Of a DNA stretch of 64,000 nucleotides, positions 53,456-64,000 are shown in pieces. The position numbers and the translations under genes were made by a program. How positions within the stretch are numbered: the first letter of the stretch is position 1; each line of letters begins with the position of its first letter. The notes under the pieces were generated by a model. It saw nothing but the letters and a program-made list of their open reading frames with translations. It was not told the DNA's origin and ran no database searches. This stretch comes from an uncultured Phocaeicola sp. (lineage in GTDB: Bacteria > Bacteroidota > Bacteroidia > Bacteroidales > Bacteroidaceae). The stretch is taken from NCBI GenBank assembly GCA_944320135.1, contig CALUGI010000016.1, positions 1-64,000 on the forward strand, in the 5' to 3' direction.

Positions 53456-53494
53456 GAAAATAAAATTCGCCGCCCCCGCAAGAGAGACGGCGAA
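53456..53494 (-). terminator. proS terminator
   Basis: TTCGCCG (53466-53472) and CGGCGAA (53488-53494) form a 7-bp stem; on the minus strand TTTTATTTTC follows. Confidence 0.75.
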
Positions 53495-53539
53495 GCGTTC
53501 TTTAAAACCAAGCTCGCGGCAAATCCACGCGAAAGCGCG

Positions 53540-55030
53540 TCAATAAGCACGGGCGAAAAGCACGCGGCGGGCTGAAGGCTTCCCTGTCAGCATGTCCGTG
53601 CCGGGAGTCAAGCTCTCTTCGTCCGCATCAAACGGCAGACAACGGATAGTTGCCTTGGTTTCTTCCTTAATGCGGTCTTCCGTTTCGGGAGTGCCGTCCC
53701 AGTGGGCCAGGATAAACCCGCCCTTTTCAATCTGCTGCTTGAACTCGTCGTAGGTATCCACTTTCACGATGTGTTCGTTCCGATACGTCAGAGCTTTCTG
53801 ATAGATATTGTTCTGGATGTCTTCCAACAAGTTCTTCACGTATTCCTCGATGCCGTCGCACGAGCGCGTCTCCTTTTCCAGCGTGTCGCGCCGCATGACC
53901 TCAACGGTGTTGTTCTCCAGGTCGCGGCCTCCAATCACCAGACGGACAGGCACGCCTTTCAGCTCATAATCGGCAAACTTGAAGCCCGGACGTTTGTTGT
54001 CAGCATTGTCATACTTCACCGATACGCCCATCTCGCGCAACTTGCCGACGATACCTTCCACCTTCGCGTCAATCAGCTTCAGCTGTTCGTCGTTCTTGTA
54101 AACCGGAACGATGACCACCTGAATAGGAGCCAAGTGCGGAGGGAGCACCAGTCCGTTATCGTCGGAATGAGTCATGATGAGCGCGCCCATCAAGCGGGTG
54201 GAAACGCCCCAGGAAGTGGCCCATACGTAATCGAGTTTATTGTTCTTGTCAACGAACTGCACGTTGAAGGCTTTCGCGAAATTCTGTCCCAAGAAATGCG
54301 AAGTGCCGCATTGCAGCGCCTTTCCGTCCTGCATCAATCCCTCGATGGTGTAGGTGTCCAATGCGCCGGCGAACCGCTCGTTGGCCGACTTGACGCCCTT
54401 GATTACCGGCACTGCCATGTACTTTTCAGCAAATTCGGCATAGACGCGGAGCATCTTCTGCGCTTCCGCTTCCGCTTCCTCGCGAGTGGCGTGCGCCGTG
54501 TGGCCCTCTTGCCACAAGAACTCAGCGGTGCGCAGAAACAAACGCGTGCGCATTTCCCAGCGCACCACGTTGGCCCACTGGTTGCACAGGATGGGCAGGT
54601 CGCGGTATGAGTTGATCCAGTTCTTGTAGGTGCTCCAGATGATGGTTTCAGAGGTAGGGCGGATAATCAGCTCTTCCTCTAATTTTGCGGCGGGGTCAAC
54701 CACGACTCCGGAGCCGTCCGCTGCATTTTTCAGGCGGTAGTGGGTGACAACTGCGCATTCTTTGGCGAAGCCTTCCACGTGTTCCGCCTCACGGCTCAGG
54801 TATGATTTCGGGATGAGGAGGGGGAAGTACGCGTTCACATGGCCCGTCTCCTTGAACATCTTGTCCAACTGCTGCTGCATTTTTTCCCAAATCGCATATC
54901 CGTAAGGCTTGATGACCATACAGCCTCGCACGGCCGACTGCTCCGCCAAGTCTGCTTTCACCACCAAGTCATTATACCATTGCGAATAGTTCTCGCTTCT
55001 TTTGGTCAGGTCTTTCAGTTCTTTTGCCAT
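53540..55030 (-). CDS. proS: Prolyl-tRNA synthetase, archaeal/eukaryal type
   Basis: 496 residues from the ATG at 55030 ([30 protein letters not shown]). A GTG at 55069 would add 13 residues but the ATG start is closer to the family norm. Class II motifs: [22 protein letters not shown] with motif 2 [30 protein letters not shown], and motif 3 [20 protein letters not shown]. The C-terminal anticodon and zinc-like region is present, and the large bacterial editing insert is absent, as in the short ProS form. It charges tRNA-Pro. Confidence 0.96.
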   Translation of the reverse strand: MAKELKDLTKRSENYSQWYNDLVVKADLAEQSAVRGCMVIKPYGYAIWEKMQQQLDKMFKETGHVNAYFPLLIPKSYLSREAEHVEGFAKECAVVTHYRLKNAADGSGVVVDPAAKLEEELIIRPTSETIIWSTYKNWINSYRDLPILCNQWANVVRWEMRTRLFLRTAEFLWQEGHTAHATREEAEAEAQKMLRVYAEFAEKYMAVPVIKGVKSANERFAGALDTYTIEGLMQDGKALQCGTSHFLGQNFAKAFNVQFVDKNNKLDYVWATSWGVSTRLMGALIMTHSDDNGLVLPPHLAPIQVVIVPVYKNDEQLKLIDAKVEGIVGKLREMGVSVKYDNADNKRPGFKFADYELKGVPVRLVIGGRDLENNTVEVMRRDTLEKETRSCDGIEEYVKNLLEDIQNNIYQKALTYRNEHIVKVDTYDEFKQQIEKGGFILAHWDGTPETEDRIKEETKATIRCLPFDADEESLTPGTDMLTGKPSARRVLFARAY

Positions 55031-55096
55031 ATCATTATAGGATGTTACGTTACTTTTTTCTATGGACACGCACTGTTACAGGCGTTTCCGCAGCTG

Positions 55097-55125
55097 CAAA
55101 AATACGAAAAAGATTCGTTCTGCAA
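55097..55125 (-). promoter_or_regulatory. proS promoter
   Basis: On the minus strand TTG (55123-55125), 18 bases, TATTTTTG (55097-55104); the predicted leader is about 60 bases. Confidence 0.6.
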
Positions 55126-55142
55126 TCAGTTTGCCGCAGGAT

Positions 55143-56387
55143 TTATTCGAAACGGATGGATTTTGCAGGATGAATCCGGCTGACAAGATACGACGGCCCC
55201 ACCAGCATCGACACGGAGGCCAGCAGCGTGCAGACGTTCAGCAGCACGAGCAGGCCGACGTGCAGCTCCACCGGCACGGCATTCACGTAGTAAGTGGCAG
55301 GGTCGAGCTTCACGGGTTCGAAAAGAAGCTGCACGAGGCACAGCCCTATCCCGACCGCATTCCCCCAGAGCATCCCGCGCCCGATGAGGAACACGGAGAA
55401 GGCCAGAAAGATTTCGCGCACGGAAGCGTTGTCGGCCCCCAGCGCCTTGAGCGTGCCTATCATACGAGTGCGTTCGAGGATGATGATCAGCAGCCCGGAA
55501 ATCATGGTGAAGCCTGCCACTCCCGTCATCAGAATCAGGATGACCCATACGTTCGTATCAAGCAGGCCGAGCCAGGCGAACACCTGAGGATACAGTTCTT
55601 CGGCGGTGCGCGAGCAGTAGCGCTGCCCGTAACGGTCGGCGCGGTCGCCGAGCGCGCTGCGGATTCCGTCATTGGCCTCACTTACTTTCGAGCGGCTGTC
55701 CGCCGCCACTTCCAGTCCGCCCACTTGTCCGGGAAGCCAGCTGTGGAGGCGGTTCACCGTATAGAGGTCGGTTATCAGGTAGTAGTCGTCGAAAGCGGAA
55801 AAGTTGGTACGGAAGATGCCGCTCACCTTCAGACGGCGGGCGCGCACGTTGTCTTCTATATAATAGGTATAAAGGCGGTCGCCCACCTTCAGCGAGAGCT
55901 TGTCGGCCACGGAGCGCGACACAAGCACTTCGCCGCTCGCCGCAGAGTCGGCGAAAGTCGGGACGGTTCCTTCTTCAAGATGCGCCTTCAGATAGGCCAT
56001 GTCGTACTCCTGCCCTACTCCTTTCACCAACATTCCCTGAAAGTTGTCGGCAGTCATTATCATGCCGGGCTTTACGGAATAGCGCTGCACGTGAGCCACT
56101 CCGGGTACGGCCCGCAGCACATTGAGCAGGCTGTCGTCGGCCACGATGGGAGCCATCTGGTAAAGTTCCGTTCCCTCGACGGCCGACACCGCGATGTCGG
56201 CTCCCATCCCGACCACTTTGGCGCGCACCTGGCTCTTGAACCCTACGACCACCGCTACCGACACAATCATCACCGCCAGCCCCACCGCGATGCCCGCCGT
56301 AGCGATACGCACGGCAGGTTTCGACACTTCCCGCCGTCCTTCCTCGCTCCGATAGATGCGCCGGGCTATGAAGAACTTCCAGTTCAT
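55143..56387 (-). CDS. LolC/LolE-like ABC transporter permease (FtsX family)
   Basis: 414 residues starting MNWKFFIARRIYRSEEGRREVSKPAVRIA, a usual N-terminus of lipoprotein-releasing permeases. One membrane helix at about 30-50, a large periplasmic domain to about 285, then three helices (VWVILILMTGVAGFTMISG, EIFLAFSVFLIGRG, LLVLLNVCTLLASVSML). With a LolD-type ATPase, encoded elsewhere, it would extract lipoproteins from the inner membrane. It starts 2 bases after the aminotransferase stop, so they form one operon. Confidence 0.88.
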   Translation of the reverse strand: MNWKFFIARRIYRSEEGRREVSKPAVRIATAGIAVGLAVMIVSVAVVVGFKSQVRAKVVGMGADIAVSAVEGTELYQMAPIVADDSLLNVLRAVPGVAHVQRYSVKPGMIMTADNFQGMLVKGVGQEYDMAYLKAHLEEGTVPTFADSAASGEVLVSRSVADKLSLKVGDRLYTYYIEDNVRARRLKVSGIFRTNFSAFDDYYLITDLYTVNRLHSWLPGQVGGLEVAADSRSKVSEANDGIRSALGDRADRYGQRYCSRTAEELYPQVFAWLGLLDTNVWVILILMTGVAGFTMISGLLIIILERTRMIGTLKALGADNASVREIFLAFSVFLIGRGMLWGNAVGIGLCLVQLLFEPVKLDPATYYVNAVPVELHVGLLVLLNVCTLLASVSMLVGPSYLVSRIHPAKSIRFE

Positions 56388-56389
56388 GG

Positions 56390-57592
56390 TCAGTCGTCCA
56401 CTCTGCCCGGATACGCCTCCAGCGCCTTGCGGAGGACGAAGAGCGCACGCGCCAGGTCCTCCTTCTTCAGCGTATAGGCCACGCGCACCTCGTTCTTCCC
56501 GCCTCCGGGAGTGGTGTAGAAGCCGCTCGCGGGAGCCATCATCACTGTTTCGCCTTCATAGTTGAAATCGCTCAAGCACCATGCGCAAAACTTCTCGCAA
56601 TCGTCGATAGGGAGCTTGGCTACGGTGTAGAACGCGCCCATCGGAATGGGCGAATACACGCCGGGTATGCGGTTCAGCCCGTCGATCAGGCACTTCCTTC
56701 GCTCCACATATTCGTCGTACATCTCGCGCATATACTCTTCCGGCTCGTCGAGCGAGGCTTCCGCCGCAATCTGTCCGATAAGAGGGGGACTGAGCCTCGC
56801 CTGACAGAACTTCATCACTGCCTTGCGCACTTCGGGGTTTTTCGTGATGAGCGCACCGATGCGGATTCCGCACTCCGAATAACGCTTCGACACGGAGTCG
56901 ATGAGCACCACGTTCTGCTCGATGCCTTCCAGATGGCAGGCGGAAATGTAGGGAGAGCCCGTATAGATGAACTCGCGGTACACCTCGTCGGAGAACAGGA
57001 ACAGGTCGTACTTCTTCACGAGGTCGCGTATCTGGTTCATCTCGCGGCGCGTATAGAGGTAGCCCGTCGGGTTGTTCGGGTTGCAGATGAGGATGCCTTT
57101 GGTGCGTTCGTTGATGAGTTCTTCAAACTTCTCCACCTTCGGCAGCGAAAACCCTTCTTCAATGGTGGTCGTGACGGTACGGATAACGGCGCCCGCCGAG
57201 ATGGCAAAGGCCATGTAGTTGGCGTATGCCGGTTCGGGCACGATGATTTCGTCGCCCGGATTCAGGCAGCTCATGAAGGCGAACAGCACGGCTTCCGACC
57301 CTCCCGTGGTGACGATGATGTCGTCCGCGTCGAGATGGATGTCATATCTGGCGTAATAGCCCACCAATTTCTCGCGGTAGCTGCGGTAGCCTTGGCTGGG
57401 GCTGTATTCCAGCACCGTGCGCTTGATGTTCCGAATCGCATCGAGGGCCGCTCGCGGGCTGGGAAGGTCGGGCTGTCCGATGTTCAGATGATAGACTTTG
57501 ATTCCGTTCCTCTTGGCGGCTTCGGCCAAAGGCGCCAGCTTGCGTATCGGCGACTCCGGCATTTCGGTTCCTCGAATGGATATATGTGGCAT
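56390..57592 (-). CDS. PLP-dependent aminotransferase (aspartate-type, class I/II)
   Basis: 400 residues from the ATG at 57592 (MPHISIRGTEMPESPIRKL). The frame is open upstream to 57748 but through the promoter. Motifs: LNIGQPDLPSP, TTGGSEAVLFAF, ICNPNNPTGYLYT, the cofactor-binding SDEVYREF, the Schiff-base lysine in DSVSKRYSECGIRIG, and the C-terminal VRVAYTLKKEDL with the carboxylate-binding Arg. It transaminates aspartate or a related amino acid; exact specificity cannot be read. The operon partner is a Lol-type permease, probably incidental. Confidence 0.9.
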   Translation of the reverse strand: MPHISIRGTEMPESPIRKLAPLAEAAKRNGIKVYHLNIGQPDLPSPRAALDAIRNIKRTVLEYSPSQGYRSYREKLVGYYARYDIHLDADDIIVTTGGSEAVLFAFMSCLNPGDEIIVPEPAYANYMAFAISAGAVIRTVTTTIEEGFSLPKVEKFEELINERTKGILICNPNNPTGYLYTRREMNQIRDLVKKYDLFLFSDEVYREFIYTGSPYISACHLEGIEQNVVLIDSVSKRYSECGIRIGALITKNPEVRKAVMKFCQARLSPPLIGQIAAEASLDEPEEYMREMYDEYVERRKCLIDGLNRIPGVYSPIPMGAFYTVAKLPIDDCEKFCAWCLSDFNYEGETVMMAPASGFYTTPGGGKNEVRVAYTLKKEDLARALFVLRKALEAYPGRVDD

Positions 57593-57624
57593 GTCGTTTT
57601 TATAGATTAATGGTTTTTGAGATG

Positions 57625-57655
57625 CAAAGATAAGGCGAATGCCGTAATTTAGCAA
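57625..57655 (-). promoter_or_regulatory. Aminotransferase/LolC-like operon promoter
   Basis: On the minus strand TTG (57653-57655), 20 bases, TATCTTTG (57625-57632), 33 bases before the start. Confidence 0.6.
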
Positions 57656-57663
57656 CAATACGT

Positions 57664-57700
57664 CAGAAAAATTAGGCCCGCGCAAAAAAACAGACGGGCC
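57664..57700 (-). terminator. purF terminator
   Basis: GGCCCG (57675-57680) and CGGGCC (57695-57700) pair; on the minus strand TAATTTTTC follows. A second, perfect 12-bp hairpin (57735-57746 / 57760-57771) sits right at the purF stop without a T-run. Confidence 0.65.
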
Positions 57701-57772
57701 ACGTTCTATTCCGAACGCGCCCGCCTCTGCCCGAATCCGCCGCCGCAAAATTTCTCCGCGCGGCGGCGGATG

Positions 57773-59656
57773 TCAGAACTGATAATTCTGTTCCACCCAG
57801 TCGATGAAGGCTTTGTTCACTAACTTCACCCCTCCCGGCGTGGGATAGTCGCCGCTGAAGTACCAGTCGCCCGGATGGTTCGGACAGGCTTCGTGCAGCC
57901 CTTCAAGCGTCTGGTAGACAATCTGCACCTTCGCCTGCGTGCCTGCCGGAGTGAGCAGCTCCACAATCTTGGCCGCAATCTCGTCGTCGGTGAACGGCGC
58001 GTATATCTCTTTCACGTAGTTGGCCATCTTCTCTTTCGGAAGCCCCGCCTGGCCTTTCGACTTGCGGTAGGCATACTCAATGACATGCTCCATGCTCCGG
58101 TCTTCAAGCAGGGCCACGGCTGCCTTGAAAGCGATAAACTGCTCCATGCTTGCCATGTCGATGCCGTAATAGTCGGGATAGCGCACCTGGGGCGACGACG
58201 ACACGATGACGATTTTCCGGGGGTGCAGGCGGTCGAGGATGCCGATGATGCTCTGCTTCAACGTAGTTCCGCGCACGATGCTGTCGTCGATGATGACAAG
58301 GTTGTCCACGTATGGAGTCAGGCTTCCGTAAGTGATGTCGTACACGTGGGCGGCCAAATCGTTGCGCGTGTTCCCCTCAGCGATGAAGGTGCGGAGCTTG
58401 ATGTCCTTGATTGCCACCTTTTCGCTGCGTATGCGCTGCGCAAGTATCTTCTCCAACTCCTTGCGTGCGGGCTTGTGACCCAGCGCTTCGATGCGTTTTG
58501 CCTTCAGCTCGTTCAGATAGTTGTCGAATCCTTCCAGCATCCCGTAGAACGCCGTCTCCGCCGTGTTGGGAATGAACGAGAACACCGTATGCTCGATATC
58601 GCCGTTTACGGCCTTCAAGATAGGCTCTACCAGCTGCTTTCCCAGCATTTTGCGCTCGCGATAGATGCCCATGTCGCTCCCCCGGCTGAAGTAGATGCGC
58701 TCGAACGAGCAAGGCTTGGCCGTTCCGGGACGGTTGATTTGCGCCAGACGCACCTCTCCTTTCTTGCTGACAAGGAGAGCCTGCCCCGGAAGCAGCTCGC
58801 GGATGCCGTCGGCCGACACGTTGAGCACGGTCTGTATGACCGGACGTTCCGAAGCGAGCACCACAATCTCGTCGTCCATATACCAGAATGCGGGACGGAT
58901 TCCCCACGGATCGCGCACGGCAAACGACTCTCCGCTGCCCGTCAGCCCGCAAATCACGTAGCCTCCGTCCCACTTCGGCGAGGAAGTCTTCAGCACGTTG
59001 GCCAGGTCGATACGGTCTTCAATGGCGTGAGTGATGTCCATGCCTTCCAGCCCCTCCTCACGGCACGCGCCGTAAAGCCGCTCCACCTCCCGGTCGAGGC
59101 GGTGCCCCACCTGTTCGAGCATGATGTACGTGTCGGCATACTTGCGCGGATGCTGCCCGGCAGCGGTGATGTCGGCGAATATCTCGTCTACGTTCGTCAA
59201 GTTGAAGTTGCCGCACAAGGCCAGGTTCTTCGCCCTCCAGTTGTTGCGTCTCAAAAACGGATGCACGTAAGAGATGCCGCTCTTCCCCGTAGTGGAGTAG
59301 CGCAGGTGTCCCATATACAGCTCGCCTGCAAAGGGGAGGCACTTCTTTGCGAACTCCGCATCGTGCAGTTCCGCTTCCGAAAGGTCTTTGAAGTGGCTGT
59401 GTACGGTGTCGAATATCTCCGTAATGGCTCCCGTTCCCAAGGCCCTTTCACGAAACATGTATTCTTCGCCCGGATCGGCCTGCAGCTTCACGCAAGCCAG
59501 TCCCGCAGCCTCCTGCCCCCGGTTGTGCTGCTTCTCCATCAGCAGATAGAGCTTGTTGAGCCCGTACATCCACGTCCCGTATTTTTCCTGATAATATTCT
59601 AACGGCTTGAGCAGGCGGATGAGCGCCACGCCGCATTCATGTTTCAATGCTTCCAT
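57773..59656 (-). CDS. purF: Amidophosphoribosyltransferase, long Bacteroidetes form
   Basis: 627 residues from the ATG at 59656. A 7-residue propeptide (MEALKHE) precedes Cys 8, the N-terminal nucleophile of the glutaminase domain (CGVALI). RGQEAAGLA, YMGHLRYSTTG and CGNFNLTNVDE are Ntn-amidotransferase motifs. The phosphoribosyltransferase half has the PRPP loop VIIDDSIVRGTTLKQS. It makes phosphoribosylamine, the first committed purine step. It is longer than Escherichia coli PurF (about 505), with extra text in the middle and C-terminus typical of this phylum. Divergent from gltB, another glutamine amidotransferase. Confidence 0.94.
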   Translation of the reverse strand: MEALKHECGVALIRLLKPLEYYQEKYGTWMYGLNKLYLLMEKQHNRGQEAAGLACVKLQADPGEEYMFRERALGTGAITEIFDTVHSHFKDLSEAELHDAEFAKKCLPFAGELYMGHLRYSTTGKSGISYVHPFLRRNNWRAKNLALCGNFNLTNVDEIFADITAAGQHPRKYADTYIMLEQVGHRLDREVERLYGACREEGLEGMDITHAIEDRIDLANVLKTSSPKWDGGYVICGLTGSGESFAVRDPWGIRPAFWYMDDEIVVLASERPVIQTVLNVSADGIRELLPGQALLVSKKGEVRLAQINRPGTAKPCSFERIYFSRGSDMGIYRERKMLGKQLVEPILKAVNGDIEHTVFSFIPNTAETAFYGMLEGFDNYLNELKAKRIEALGHKPARKELEKILAQRIRSEKVAIKDIKLRTFIAEGNTRNDLAAHVYDITYGSLTPYVDNLVIIDDSIVRGTTLKQSIIGILDRLHPRKIVIVSSSPQVRYPDYYGIDMASMEQFIAFKAAVALLEDRSMEHVIEYAYRKSKGQAGLPKEKMANYVKEIYAPFTDDEIAAKIVELLTPAGTQAKVQIVYQTLEGLHEACPNHPGDWYFSGDYPTPGGVKLVNKAFIDWVEQNYQF

Positions 59657-59696
59657 CGTCAATTGTCTTTCTGTTAGCGTGTATATTCCGATTCGC

Positions 59697-59820
59697 CGGG
59701 AACGCGCGTCCGCCCCGGCTCCTTCCGTCCGGAAAAAGCGGCGGAGCTTTGCGGAAGCGCGGCGGCCCCTGCAATGAAAGGCGCGCGCGTCTGCATACGA
59801 ACGCAAGCGTTCCCGTTCCG
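59697..59820 (+). repeat. 20-22-bp tandem array between purF and gltB
   Basis: Unit starts near 59728 (TCCGGAAAAAGCGGCGGAGC), 59748, 59770, 59790 and 59810. Small stems recur, for example TCCG/CGGA and TGC/GCA with A-containing loops. The rest of the 453-base gap (59657-60109) is AT-rich and holds the gltB promoter; no other gene was seen. Confidence 0.5.
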
Positions 59821-60023
59821 TTTCCGACTGCAAAATAACAGACAAATTACGCAACGAACCGGAAAACCGTCCGCAGAAATTCATTTCCCAATGCGCATAA
59901 AAACAAATTGCAATCAAAATCGAAAAATTTCTTTCACTTATAAACTTAATAAAGCGTTTATCTTTCAAAATAAAACAACATACCGAATGAAAAGAATTTT
60001 CCGCCAGAAAACAGAAGCCAACC

Positions 60024-60056
60024 TTTGGCGTTTTGAAAGCCAAATCACTATTTTTG
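60024..60056 (+). promoter_or_regulatory. gltB promoter with overlapping dyad
   Basis: TTTG (60024-60027), 21 bases, TATTTTTG (60049-60056). TTTGGC (60024-60029) and GCCAAA (60039-60044) form a 6-bp dyad covering the -33 region, a likely operator. The ATG is at 60110. Confidence 0.55.
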
Positions 60057-60109
60057 CAAACAAATAGGTTAGAAAACAATCTATAACTAATAAAAAGAAA
60101 GAAAAGGCA

Positions 60110-64000
<3,891 letters not shown>

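Overview
The window reads as chromosomal DNA of a Bacteroidales bacterium, most likely family Bacteroidaceae (Bacteroides/Phocaeicola-like). The grounds are a 286-residue primary sigma factor without region 1.1, promoters of the Bacteroidetes type (TTTG about 19 bases before TAnnTTTG) ahead of many genes, a clostripain-type C11 lipoprotein, the DUF5687 ABC permease, an AddAB-like nuclease pair, and the archaeal/eukaryal-type prolyl-tRNA synthetase. Genus and species cannot be fixed from the sequence alone. No rRNA, tRNA or CRISPR array was seen.

Layout. 1-634: edge of an unknown minus-strand gene, then an AT-rich stretch with a dyad, direct repeats, an IS-end-like scar and a pair of inverted REP-like palindromes. 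635-7050 (minus): HAD phosphatase; small exported protein, C11 protease and NRAMP transporter (one operon); rpoD; HtrA protease. 7393-8611: FolK-like and ExoX-C-domain genes, convergent. 8754-11958: uxaB and uxaC, divergent, covering the first steps of uronate breakdown. 12105-12908: YycJ-like hydrolase. 13074-17672 (minus): hisG-hisD-hisC-hisB behind a histidine-rich leader peptide and attenuator. 17771-20775: hotdog thioesterase and Dabb protein (minus) facing udk and an MltF-like lytic transglycosylase (plus). 20790-27988: GH73 glucosaminidase (minus), then trxB, an M16 protease and a two-gene ABC exporter (plus). 28224-36010: acyl-CoA ligase, addA-like, addB-like. 36086-36204: candidate structured small RNA. 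36403-41894: Wza-like/Wzc-like polysaccharide export pair and an S9 peptidase lipoprotein. 41976-43944: AT-rich MjaI-type restriction-modification island. 44204-48592 (minus): carA-carB behind a leader terminator. 48991-52624: polyferredoxin membrane protein, Tat-exported aldo/keto reductase, DUF1893 protein and TatA. 52697-59656 (minus): CBM9-like protein, proS, LolC/E-like permease, aminotransferase, purF. 60110-64000: gltB, running off the edge.

How it fits together. Most of the window is core metabolism (histidine, carbamoyl phosphate, purines, glutamate, uronates) plus cell-envelope turnover. carAB, purF, gltB, hisG and hisB all make or use glutamine, glutamate or PRPP-linked nitrogen. 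The accessory parts are the R-M island, the 5' scar region and the polysaccharide-export pair.

The least explained signals are: (i) degenerate tandem units of about 20-22 bases, often mini-hairpins with A-rich loops and covarying stems, in about ten intergenic gaps; (ii) an orphan promoter, three hairpins and U-tract between addB and the wza-like gene; (iii) the his and carA leaders; and (iv) a degenerate staphylococcal-nuclease-like domain fused to the R-M methyltransferase.
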